The notes below the pieces were generated by a model that ran no database searches, was not told the origin of the DNA, and saw nothing but the letters and a program-made list of their open reading frames with translations. This document shows positions 1 through 5,567 of a stretch of DNA of 8,605 nucleotides, piece after piece. The DNA is from JBHHYR01 sp046757585 (GTDB taxonomy: Bacteria; Desulfobacterota; Binatia; HRBIN30), in contig JBHHYR010000159.1 of the NCBI GenBank assembly GCA_046757585.1, positions 1-8,605 on the forward strand, written 5' to 3'. Numbering within the stretch: the first letter of the stretch is position 1; each line of letters starts with the position of its first letter. A program made the position numbers and the translations under genes.

Positions 1-2
1 TG

Positions 3-317
3 CGCGAAGCGGAACGCTGCACCGCCCCCGGTGCGATCGGAGCGCTGGTACGGCGCGAGGGGTTGTACTCCTCGTACCTGAGCACGTGGCGTGTCCAGCA
101 GGCGGCCAGCCTGGAGCCGCGCCAGCGCGGGCGTACACCCCAGGCGAACCCGCTGCGGGCCCGTGTGGCGCAGCTGGAACGCGAGACCCTGCGCCTGCAG
201 CGCGCGCTGGACTACCCTTGCGCCCGCCTTCGAGCGCCACCCCGAGTGCTTCCGCGTGCGCGGCGGCGTTGGCGGCGGTACACTAATTTCGTATGGGGAG
301 TGTCTCACTTTCATTGA
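3..317 (+). pseudogene. IS3-family-like transposase fragment, N-terminal part
   Basis: The frame is open from the window edge, so the true start lies to the left. It reads RREGLYSSYLSTWR followed by a basic stretch and then VAQLERETLRLQRALD. This is the pattern of the helix-turn-helix plus leucine-zipper region of IS3-type OrfA proteins. Similarity ends near position 212, after which the frame reads through low-complexity arginine/proline sequence to a stop. In the next frame, bases 227-260 read AFERHPECFR, which weakly resembles the HPERF motif near the C-terminus of IS3 OrfB. The element may therefore be collapsed, with its catalytic centre deleted. The transposase-fragment call is fairly firm; the family name and the OrfB scrap are inference. 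Confidence 0.6.
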
Positions 318-493
318 CAGCTTCCGCCAGGCTCCCGGCAGGCGCGCTGCATGTCGGCAATCGGTTTCCACATCGCCTCCCAAGCCACGTTGGTTTCATC
401 GAGCGGGTAGTACGCCTCAGCGTTGTGCGGAGGATGCAGGACGAGGATGGCGTCAGGGTACCCGAGACGTTGCCTGCCCTTTGCGACTCTCCC
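311..493 (-). CDS. Unrecognised protein tail, possible gene fragment
   Basis: The last 60 residues of a longer open frame look protein-like: a basic start (KGRQRLGYPDA), then hydrophobic and aromatic residues including YYPLDE, WEAMWKP and IADMQRACRE, then a TGA stop at 311. Upstream of about 493 the same frame overlaps the histidine-kinase remnant and is a shadow, so no authentic start can be assigned. I do not recognise the family. It could be the surviving C-terminal end of a gene broken by the same deletions seen next door. It does not look random, but no function can be given. Confidence 0.3.
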   Translation of the reverse strand, partial: GRVAKGRQRLGYPDAILVLHPPHNAEAYYPLDETNVAWEAMWKPIADMQRACREPGGSCQ

Positions 494-566
494 TCCGGCT
501 CGTGCGGTCAATTTCCTGGCGTGTCTACTCGCCTGTGCCACCGAGCGTCCTCGAGGCCGGCTGACG

Positions 567-770
567 TCAGTGGGCCGGCAGTGAGAGTGTGAACGTCGGG
601 CCGACGCCGAGCGGGCTCTCGACCGCCCATGAATGTCGCCAGTTGCCGGGACAAGAACGGGCCGATCCCCACGCCGCAATGACCTCGTGGGCGTGCGGCC
701 CGATCCGCACGGCGAGCGCCGGCAAACGCGCGCGGTCCTGGTCCGCCAGCGTGTCATGGGTCAACGGCAT
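567..770 (-). pseudogene. Histidine-kinase remnant: N-terminus fused to end of ATPase domain
   Basis: The ORF starts with ATG at 770, with AGAAGG a few bases upstream. Residues 1-30 (DQDRARLPALAVRIGPHAHEV) resemble the helical N-terminal regulatory segment of some sensor kinases. The last 18 residues, VESPLGVGPTFTLSLPAH, are the typical end of a histidine-kinase HATPase_c domain (G2 box and final strand). Just before them, in another frame, the bases read FLSRQLATFMGGR, the helix that normally precedes this strand. So the C-terminal module is present but contains a small deletion, and the dimerisation domain, H-box and N-box are absent. Normal kinases of this class have several hundred residues; 67 remain. 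It is a dead remnant. Confidence 0.6.
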
Positions 771-895
771 CGCCCTTCTATTGCACGCCGGCCCGGTGGC
801 CTGCCGGTGCCGCCTGAGAGGAGAGCGGGTGCTGTCCGTCTTTGAGTCTGGAGGTGCCGTTCCACTTCCGCTCGGCGATACGTTTCCCGGCCCGA

Positions 896-1318
896 TCAGA
901 GGATCACGAAGCCGCGTTGCTTGCTAGCTTCGGCGAAGTGGCGGTCGTAGCCAAAGGCCTTTCGGCATCCGAGGCGATCCATGATGACCAGGCTTGCGCA
1001 ATCGACGACACCCCAGTCTTTGTCGTGGTAGCGCCAGAAGAGCTTGAGCGCGGCTGACTCGATGTCCGGGTCAACCCGAATCATCGTGATGATCCGGCGG
1101 TCGTTCGCCAGGCGCCACAGACGCCGAGCGCGTCCGTAGCCCAGCTTTGAGCGTGTGATGGTGATTGCCTCGTAGGTTGTCCACGTCGAGGTGGCCAGCG
1201 GCGTGCCCGATCGGAGTAGTCTGGCCATCTGCCCGCGTGCCTGCGCGTGGTGGGCGTCACGGCGATTGAAGAAAGCGACCCAAGCAGATGCGTCCAGGAA
1301 GACGCTCGCCGGCGTCAC
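896..1318 (-). CDS. vapC: VapC-type PIN-domain ribonuclease toxin
   Basis: This 140-residue protein is a complete PIN domain, the metal-dependent RNase fold of VapC toxins, which usually cleave tRNA or rRNA in the cytoplasm. The acidic active-site residues are in place: D9 in VFLDASAW, E50 in TTYEAI, D106 in DWGVVDCAS, and D125 in GYDRHF. Length matches the family. The start is GTG at 1318, overlapping the stop of the upstream gene as GTGA. That implies translational coupling, and there is no separate Shine-Dalgarno site. No frameshift or missing catalytic residue is visible, so the toxin is probably functional. Downstream lies the dead histidine-kinase remnant. The fold is very sure; the RNA target is unknown. 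Confidence 0.92.
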   Translation of the reverse strand: MTPASVFLDASAWVAFFNRRDAHHAQARGQMARLLRSGTPLATSTWTTYEAITITRSKLGYGRARRLWRLANDRRIITMIRVDPDIESAALKLFWRYHDKDWGVVDCASLVIMDRLGCRKAFGYDRHFAEASKQRGFVIL

Positions 1319-1530
1319 CGCTGATCCAAATACCCGCGGAGGTTGCTGGACAGGTCGGGTGGACCTTCGGCGGAACCCGCTTCGCGCAGCACGCTCTCGA
1401 TCAAACGAGCACTGCGTCGCTTGGGAGCACTGAGGTCCTTCTTCGCGTCGAGAAGATCAACCCCAATGGTGCGCCGGCGGCCGGAGACTCGCCGCGTCTT
1501 GCGCCGCGCCTTGTACGCCGTGGTGGGCAT
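1315..1530 (-). CDS. vapB: Putative VapB-like antitoxin of the vapC module
   Basis: This is a small basic protein of 71 residues if started at ATG 1530. It lies directly upstream of vapC and shares four bases with it (GTGA). Position and coupling argue for the cognate antitoxin that binds VapC and represses the operon. The sequence is atypical: a very basic N-terminus (KARRKTRRVSGRRR), then TIGVDLLDAKKDL and a helix ARLIESVLREAG. That could form a short ribbon-helix-helix DNA-binding unit, and the C-terminal tail SSNLRGYLDQR could wrap the toxin. In-frame alternatives at 1557 and 1575 would add 9 or 15 residues; GGGAAA lies upstream of the 1575 start. No family motif is strong, so the call rests mainly on context. 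Confidence 0.55.
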   Translation of the reverse strand: MPTTAYKARRKTRRVSGRRRTIGVDLLDAKKDLSAPKRRSARLIESVLREAGSAEGPPDLSSNLRGYLDQR

Positions 1531-1561
1531 GATGGCTGGGTAGCACGCGGACGCCATCACA

Positions 1562-1825
1562 TCAAGAAGAGGCATGCGCCTGTTTCCCGTGGCCGAGATC
1601 TTGCTCGATCGCCCGGGGAGTGGTTGCTTGCTCAGCCCGAGATAGCGCATTCGTCGCGAGGCGCACCCGTTGTACGAGGAAGCTGAGAAAATGCGGCGAG
1701 AGGATCTCGAGCGCGTCTTCGCGCTCGGTGATGCTGTCGGCCTCCATCTCGATGGCTGCTTTCTCACTGAACGCGTAGTGCCCCGCTAAGATGGCTCTCT
1801 TGATCCGGACAAGCACATCCGACAC
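1562..1825 (-). pseudogene. DUF4258-like toxin gene, intact N-terminus then frameshifted
   Basis: The ORF starts with GTG at 1825, behind a good ribosome-binding site (GGTAGG, 8 bases upstream). The first 40 or so residues, RIKRAILAGHYAFSEKAAIEMEADSITE, match the N-terminal helix-strand pattern of DUF4258 proteins, small RNase-like toxins related to the RelE/BrnT group that usually pair with a YgiT-type zinc-finger antitoxin. After about residue 42 the family pattern is lost and the frame continues to a stop at 1562. A neighbouring frame reads IFSASSYN at the expected place, which suggests a frameshift near position 1695. The conserved C-terminal strands cannot be traced, and no zinc-finger antitoxin follows. 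Probably inactive. Confidence 0.6.
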
Positions 1826-2128
1826 GCAACAAGCCTACCACGAGAAGTCGGCGGATTCACCCGGCCCAACGTTGTAGAGGCCCGGGGTCGCGCCCGAACA
1901 ATGGACTTAAGGGGGACGGGGAGAAGGCAGAACCATCGCACGCCCCTTGGAGGTGGAGTTCCCAGAAAGGCCTGGATGGGGGTCTAGCATCGGATTTCGA
2001 TGGAACAAGCGGCCCCTCGGATCGAGTGCGAAGCGTCGCGGGTGAGTGCGACGCGCGAAGCGAAGCGGCGCCCAGTCCCAATGGCAGTGGGAACGGGAAG
2101 TCCCTCGCGCGGTCGTCTTCACTTCGAC
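1826..2128. other. Intergenic stretch with no recognisable gene
   Basis: About 300 bases without a convincing gene. Open frames on both strands here lack family motifs and overlap each other. Proline/arginine-rich translations and purine-rich runs (1908-1930) suggest non-coding or decayed DNA. The only useful signal is at the left end: the ribosome-binding site of the DUF4258-like gene. GTTGGGC on the minus strand at 1863-1869 resembles an integron core site, but no matching partner was found. Confidence 0.4.
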
Positions 2129-2413
2129 TCAGTGCACGTAATGCTTCGTCGGATTGCCGTGGCTGAATCGCAGCGTCCGAATGTCGTGATTGGCCTCGTA
2201 TGGCGTCACCTTCCGGACGTATTCAACCGGGTCCAACACCCCCAACTCCGTGCAAATCCGACTGAGCATCTGGCTGACCAGCTGCCTGACCCGCTCGCGT
2301 TCTCTCTGGAGCACATACTCCTCTCCGCGACCACCACGCCGGCGAACCTCCTCTGTTGCAGGGAGCCGGGTCGGACCTCCGCACCCAGCTGCAATCATTA
2401 CACTTCCATGCAC
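2129..2413 (-). CDS. Hypothetical protein, 94 residues
   Basis: I do not recognise this protein. It starts with GTG at 2413 or possibly ATG at 2398. After a glycine-rich N-terminus there is a charged amphipathic helix (YVLQRERERVRQLVSQMLSRI), followed by LGVLDPVEYVRKVTPYEANHDIRTLRF and a C-terminus HGNPTKHYVH. The middle and end look like real protein: balanced hydrophobic and charged residues and low arginine/proline noise. It lies on the same strand as the TA genes, downstream of brnTA. It could be a small cassette gene or the end of a broken gene. Competing frames across 2000-2425 are noisier, which favours this one only modestly. Confidence 0.4.
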   Translation of the reverse strand: MHGSVMIAAGCGGPTRLPATEEVRRRGGRGEEYVLQRERERVRQLVSQMLSRICTELGVLDPVEYVRKVTPYEANHDIRTLRFSHGNPTKHYVH

Positions 2414-2667
2414 AATCCGGCCTGATTTTCGCGCTTAGGCGGCGCATTTTACCGACGAAATAGCGCGTGTGAGGCGTTCAGCCGCTCAGTCGTTCGCGCA
2501 GATGATTCAAGAGCTCGGGAGGCCGCGCAGGAGCTGAGACGCTCGCAGAACGAGGAGCGCCGCGCCTGGGACACCAGAAACCGTCGCTTGGCGCGCACCA
2601 AGTCGGCAAATTGCCAGCAAGTCGGGGCGGACCGCCCGGCGCGCTTGATCGTTCCGCGTGAGCGCGG
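2414..2667 (-). other. Non-coding or decayed stretch downstream of brnA
   Basis: No intact gene is visible here. On the minus strand one frame gives LLVLRASQLLRGLP and a neighbouring frame continues ELLNHLRERLSG before a TGA near 2480. This looks like the C-terminal end of a helical protein with one frameshift around 2510. The stop is followed by AACGCC, as at the end of the SnoaL-like gene. The family is not recognisable, so this is recorded as a possible gene remnant only. Confidence 0.3.
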
Positions 2668-2901
2668 TCAGCCGGCCTTGCGCATTTCCCGTTCCAGGAT
2701 GTCGTTGATCAAGGCTTGATAGGGCTGATCGTTCTCGGAGGCCACCGTCTTGACCCACGCCAGGACTCTCTGGTCGAGGCGGATCGAGATCAACTTCTTC
2801 GGCCGACCGCCACGTGGCGGCCGGCCCACCCGCCGCATACCGGCGAGCTGTTCGTCGGACAGCTCGGGGATGTCGGAAAAATCAATCTTCCGGCGCTTCA
2901 T
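2668..2901 (-). CDS. brnA: BrnA antitoxin
   Basis: This 77-residue antitoxin of the BrnT/BrnA type II module carries the N-terminal toxin-wrapping segment IDFSDIPELSDEQLAGMRR and the linker GRPPRGGRPKK. A CopG-like ribbon-helix-helix follows at residues 35-73 (LISIRLDQRVLAWVK, then a helix ending NDILEREM). In this family the C-terminal half binds the operator and represses the operon, and the N-terminal half neutralises BrnT. The start ATG at 2901 is preceded by AAAGGAG at good spacing and lies 20 bases inside brnT; longer in-frame starts fall deep within brnT and are unlikely. No defect is visible. Confidence 0.9.
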   Translation of the reverse strand: MKRRKIDFSDIPELSDEQLAGMRRVGRPPRGGRPKKLISIRLDQRVLAWVKTVASENDQPYQALINDILEREMRKAG

Positions 2902-3172
2902 AACGGTTGCGCTCCTTTCGGCTCGCTTGCCTCGCACTGATGATCCGCGTGATGTCTTCATGCCACCGTCTCCTCTTTGTGTAGGCAACCAGAAGAATTC
3001 TCCCGGCCGAAGACCGTGCCAGCCGAAGCCGCCGCCGCTCGATTTCGGAATGGGCGATGTCCTCGCCATCGAGTCCGTTCACATCATCGAACGCCGTCCT
3101 CGCCTCCTCAAAGGAGACGCCGTGCTTCACCAAGTTCGCAGTGGCCTTCTTCGGGTCCCACTCGTACACCAA
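2882..3172 (-). CDS. brnT: BrnT ribonuclease toxin
   Basis: This is a complete BrnT toxin of 96 residues, a RelE-like RNase that blocks translation when free of BrnA. Family motifs appear in order: VYEWDPKKATANLVKHGVSFEEA at the N-terminus, AHSEIERRRLRLARSSAGRILLVAYT in the core, and TRIISARQASRKERNRYE near the C-terminus, which carries the conserved basic active-site residues. A short extra RRRWHED precedes the last strand. Start is TTG at 3172 or GTG at 3169; in either case there is almost no leader, because the promoter -10 box ends at 3176. It overlaps brnA by 20 bases and forms an operon with it. Apparently functional. Confidence 0.92.
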   Translation of the reverse strand: MVYEWDPKKATANLVKHGVSFEEARTAFDDVNGLDGEDIAHSEIERRRLRLARSSAGRILLVAYTKRRRWHEDITRIISARQASRKERNRYEAPED

Positions 3173-3175
3173 TTA

Positions 3176-3204
3176 TGTATATACTGAATGCGGCGAGGCG
3201 ACAA
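3176..3204 (-). promoter_or_regulatory. Sigma70-like promoter of brnTA
   Basis: On the minus strand, TTGTCG (3199-3204) and TATACA (3176-3181) are separated by exactly 17 bases. The -10 box ends 4 bases before the TTG start of brnT, so transcription should begin at or inside the start codon, giving a leaderless or nearly leaderless transcript. brnTA operons are known to be autoregulated through BrnA, which would need an operator around this site. Confidence 0.6.
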
Positions 3205-3273
3205 CCGGGCTGGCGCAGCAGCAATGACACGCGGGTTCAGGGGTCTTCCTTTCAACCCGTCAGGTACGTCCCG

Positions 3274-3341
3274 CCTCTCCTTAACGGCTTGGCGATCAGG
3301 GGCGGCGCGAAGCGTCAGCTGCCTGCGTCCCCTCGTTAGCC
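3274..3341. repeat. Degenerate attC-like site at the end of the nuclease gene
   Basis: On the minus strand the segment begins GGCTAAC (3335-3341) and ends GTTAAGG. In between lies GCAGCTGACGCTTCGCG, which resembles the stem-loop core of known attC sites. AGGGG/CCCCT form a short inner stem. The nuclease reading frame runs through the first half and stops inside it at 3296, as is common for cassette genes. Outer boxes are imperfect and pairing is partial, so this is a weak, possibly decayed site. Confidence 0.35.
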
Positions 3342-3954
3342 AGCTCTTTCTGGAACCTTGCAGCCTCTCCAACGGCACGCCGAAGCTCGGGAAACTGAAC
3401 GACCCCCCGTGAGAGTTTTTGTAGGGAGGTGAGCGTGATTGAGTGCTGACTTCGCTGGCGATTGTCGAGTAACATTGTCGGCACGACGTAGAACTCCCAC
3501 TGAGATAGTTCGAGCGGGTCGAGCGTCCGCTGGTCCGTATGTGCAAGCAGGGCGAACACGTACACATCTGCCTGCCGCCGTACGTCCTCGCTTTGCCGGT
3601 TTGTTCCTCGGTCCCACGCTCGGGTCTTTGGTGCGCGAAAGGTGATGCTCGACAGGTGGTCCTGATGCCAGCTCTGGATGTAGGCCGCCGACTTCACTTC
3701 GACCCGTGTGCCATCGGGGCCGTCAGGTCGTACGCAGCCCACTCGTCGCGAACGCAGTCTCCAGCCGCTTCGAGCGCCCCGGCAACGAGATACTCTGCAA
3801 GAATGCCACGGGTCGCATTGCTGACAAGATCCGAGCAACTCCACTGCCAAAAGTCCAGTAGGTCGAATCCCAGTGGGTGGCCCCCACTGTGGAACGATTC
3901 GCCTCCTTGGTGACGCTTCACCTCAATCGGCCCGAGTTCGCGGTTGTGCTGCAT
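3296..3954 (-). pseudogene. PD-(D/E)XK-like nuclease gene with a single frameshift
   Basis: Two overlapping frames join into one protein of about 219 residues. The first, from ATG 3954, contains GFDLLDFWQWSCSDLVSN, then RGILAEYLVAGAL, then DEWAAYDLTAP. The second continues DGTRVEVKSAAYIQSW, then ADVYVFALLAH, QWEFYVVPT and SQHSITL. The join falls in GGCCCCG near 3716, where one base is missing. D76 of YDLTAP and the E-V-K of TRVEVKS form a typical PD-(D/E)XK nuclease core, so a DNA-cleaving role is plausible. I recall similar conserved proteins of unknown function, but no specific family name. AGAAGG directly abuts ATG 3954, too close for a normal binding site; an upstream in-frame ATG at 4002 is possible. 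A sequencing error in the C run would make the gene intact. Confidence 0.65.
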
Positions 3955-3994
3955 CCTTCTCGTTGCCGTTCTGTGACTGGTTGACGGCCTGGCG

Positions 3995-4405
3995 TTAGGC
4001 ATCTTGCGCCTTCTGGAGCTGGCGGTGAAGTCCATGCACGTCGCCGCAAACCCACAGGTCCCGAATCCTGCCGCGTTCGATCTTAAACAGTGCCGCGCCT
4101 TGCCACTCGACCTCTGCGCCGGTCGACTTGATGCCCTCAAGGGGTCCGCAGTGCAATCCGCGAAAGAGCATCTTCGCGAAGACACGATCGTCTTGGACGA
4201 CCGTTTCCAGGATGATGCACTGGTATGGATTGAGTCCTCCCCGGATGTACCGTACGTACTCGAGAAACTCGGCGACACCCGACTTGACCTGCCCAAGGGA
4301 CCCCCGGAACGCCATGTCCGGGTGGCAAAGCTGGTCCGCAGCCCCGAGGTCGCCTTGGTTCCAGATCTCGCTGTAGAAGCGCTCCACCACCACGATCGGC
4401 GTCAT
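3995..4405 (-). CDS. SnoaL/NTF2-like small protein (ester-cyclase type)
   Basis: This 136-residue protein has the cone-shaped NTF2/SnoaL fold. It opens with VVERFYSEIWNQGDL and HPDMAFRGSLG. Next come QDDRVFAKMLFRGLHCGPLEGI, then GAEVEWQGAALFKIERGRIRDLWVCGDVHGLHRQL. The Asp of CGDVHGL falls where SnoaL cyclases carry a catalytic acid, but most small members have no known substrate. The ATG at 4405 follows the inverted repeat ending at 4413 by only 7 bases, and the TAA stop lies inside GCCTAAC, like the start of an attC site. Longer forms in the same frame run into hicB and are shadows. NTF2/SnoaL-like proteins are known from integron gene cassettes, which fits this context. Appears intact. Confidence 0.85.
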   Translation of the reverse strand: MTPIVVVERFYSEIWNQGDLGAADQLCHPDMAFRGSLGQVKSGVAEFLEYVRYIRGGLNPYQCIILETVVQDDRVFAKMLFRGLHCGPLEGIKSTGAEVEWQGAALFKIERGRIRDLWVCGDVHGLHRQLQKAQDA

Positions 4406-4412
4406 CTCGTAT

Positions 4413-4483
4413 GCCGAACGCCTTGGCGATGAGCTGCGCAGTCTTTTCGTCTTGTCGCGCTGGTCTCCATCGCCGTGTTCGGC
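4413..4483. repeat. 71 bp bipartite inverted repeat, attC-like
   Basis: On the plus strand: GCCGAAC (4413-4419), 5 bases, GGCGATG (4425-4431), a 36-base centre, CATCGCC (4468-4474), 2 bases, GTTCGGC (4477-4483). Both the outer and inner 7 bp arms are perfect complements, and the two spacers differ in length. The AAC/GTT triplets of the outer arms, the total length and the asymmetric spacers are attC features. It sits 7 bases downstream of the hicB stop and 7 bases upstream of the next start codon. The fourth base of the outer arm departs from the RYYYAAC consensus. Confidence 0.55.
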
Positions 4484-4490
4484 AAGGCCA

Positions 4491-4706
4491 TCACGCGTAC
4501 ATAAGCCGGCGCCGCTTTGGTTCGGGGATCGGGTCGCCGAACTCCGTTGCAGTGTCGATCCACAGCTGCATGGCATCCTTGGCATTTGCGAGTGCTGCCT
4601 CCTGCGTATCGCCGTGGGCCATACATCCGGGAAGCTCCGGCACCTCGGCGACGAACAGCCCGTCCTCATCACTCCAATAGAGAATGATTTCGTAATTCAG
4701 CATCAC
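4491..4706 (-). CDS. hicB: HicB antitoxin, short form
   Basis: This 71-residue protein has the partial RNase-H fold of HicB antitoxins: YEIILYWSDEDGLFVAEVPELPGCMAHGDT, then a helix EAALANAKDAMQLWIDTA and the tail DPIPEPKRRRL. It binds HicA and masks its active site. No C-terminal ribbon-helix-helix or helix-turn-helix domain is present, so it belongs to the short HicB group, whose operator binding is less clear. Start is GTG at 4706 (four-base GTGA overlap with hicA) or ATG at 4703 (TGATG). Either gives tight coupling. The gene stops 7 bases before the 71 bp inverted repeat. Intact. Confidence 0.92.
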   Translation of the reverse strand: MMLNYEIILYWSDEDGLFVAEVPELPGCMAHGDTQEAALANAKDAMQLWIDTATEFGDPIPEPKRRRLMYA

Positions 4707-4957
4707 GTTGGGCCTCCGAGTTTGTACCTGAGAATTGTCGCGCGCACTTGTCGCACCTGGTACACCTTGGCCTTGCTTCCCTCGCGTTGCAGGTTAATCT
4801 TTTCCTCGACGCCCACCTTCCGGAAGATGTGGTGACTTCCGCGTATCCGTTCCTCGAAGCCTAGCCGGCGCAGTAGCTGACAGAGCTTGTTGAACGGGAT
4901 GTTTCCATCCGATGTACCACGGAGTATGCGAGCTAGAAGATCATCGTACTTGGCCAC
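4703..4957 (-). CDS. hicA: HicA mRNA-interferase toxin
   Basis: This 84-residue toxin has a double-stranded-RNA-binding-like fold. It carries the family order FNKLCQLLRRLGFEERIRGSHHIF, then KINLQREGSKAKVYQVRQVRATILRY. The catalytic histidine lies in GSHHIF (residues 40-45). HicA cleaves mRNA when HicB is degraded. Start is GTG at 4957; no good Shine-Dalgarno site is visible in front of it, and the residues before the motif fit the usual N-terminus. The gene order hicA-hicB is canonical. The leader (4958-4996) separates it from the 70 bp inverted repeat on the right. No clear promoter was found in the leader. Appears functional. Confidence 0.9.
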   Translation of the reverse strand: MAKYDDLLARILRGTSDGNIPFNKLCQLLRRLGFEERIRGSHHIFRKVGVEEKINLQREGSKAKVYQVRQVRATILRYKLGGPT

Positions 4958-4996
4958 GAGGCCCGCTTACAACAACTCTGTGCCCTTGCCTAGCGT

Positions 4997-5066
4997 GCCG
5001 AACGTCAGAGGGTTTTTCCGCCATCCGGCCGTGGGGCGACCCGATGGCGGAAAGGCCCCGTTGAAC
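4997..5066. repeat. 70 bp inverted repeat with 11 bp perfect stem, attC-like
   Basis: On the plus strand: GCCGAAC (4997-5003), TTTCCGCCATC (5015-5025), a 17-base loop, GATGGCGGAAA (5043-5053), then GTTGAAC (5060-5066). The inner stem is perfect over 11 bp. GTTGAAC fits the GTTRRRY core-site consensus, and its minus-strand form GTTCAAC fits RYYYAAC. It lies upstream of hicA and shares GCCGAAC with the 71 bp repeat downstream of hicB. A transcription terminator or REP-like hairpin is the main alternative, although no gene ends nearby. Confidence 0.5.
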
Positions 5067-5397
5067 TGAACCGCTGTGCACGCGCCCTACTCGCTATGGG
5101 GTTTGTATCCCACGGAGTGGAGGCACGGCAAGGAACACGACGGGCTGGCAAGCCGTGGGGGGGTGCGGGGGTGGGGCTCATGTTGTGCCACCGGGGTATT
5201 GGCGATGGCATGCATGACAGGGAAATCGACGACCGGGGATTAGGGACGTTGTTAGCATCTGACCCCGCGGGGCGCGGTGTTTCTCATGGAAGAAACGGGG
5301 GCCTGTTGCGACGGTCACTACCAGGGAGTACAACACGGCCCGTTCTGGCAGCCAAGACCGTCGCGCCAATGGTGCCGTCGTGCCCGATTGTTAGCAT
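5067..5397. other. Intergenic stretch with no recognisable gene
   Basis: About 330 bases of G-rich sequence without a gene I can support; frames here lack motifs. TTGTTAGCAT occurs twice (5249-5258 and 5388-5397), and the second copy directly abuts the inverted 66 bp repeat. The motif combination at 5249-5266 (TTGTTAGCATCTGACCCC) recalls mobile-element borders, but this is an impression only. Confidence 0.35.
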
Positions 5398-5463
5398 GGT
5401 TCTGGGAGGTCTATGGTTGCGGCATTGGTGACGCCCTGCTGTGCACGCAGAGGGATCCCGTTT
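5398..5463 (-). repeat. Repeat A, copy 1 (inverted relative to copy 2)
   Basis: This 66 bp segment is the reverse complement of 8182-8247, with 62 of 66 positions identical by my alignment. It contains GCGTCACCAATGCCGCAACC in minus-strand orientation. It is followed one base later by repeat B in the same orientation as at the other locus. Confidence 0.85.
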
Positions 5464-5464
5464 A

Positions 5465-5500
5465 GGAGATTTCTGCACGTCGCCTCCCGGGCCAGAGCAC
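5465..5500 (+). repeat. Repeat B, copy 1
   Basis: This 36 bp segment matches 8248-8283 at 35 of 36 positions in direct orientation. It includes TTCTGCACGTCGCCTCCCGG. It adjoins the inverted repeat A on its left and a degraded IS110-like transposase on its right. Confidence 0.85.
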
Positions 5501-5567
5501 AGCCTACTCTCCACGGGGGTAGACGTGATGAGCACACCCAGCAAACCGCCCGCACGGTGCCGCCCAG

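Noticed and set aside
3694..3740. Programmed ribosomal frameshift in the nuclease gene
   Set aside because: No slippery heptamer with a downstream structure is evident. A one-base loss in a short C run is the simpler reading.
5249..5397. Direct repeat TTGTTAGCAT at 5249-5258 and 5388-5397 as target-site duplication
   Set aside because: The two copies are 10 bp with nothing element-like between them, so a duplication caused by insertion is not supported.
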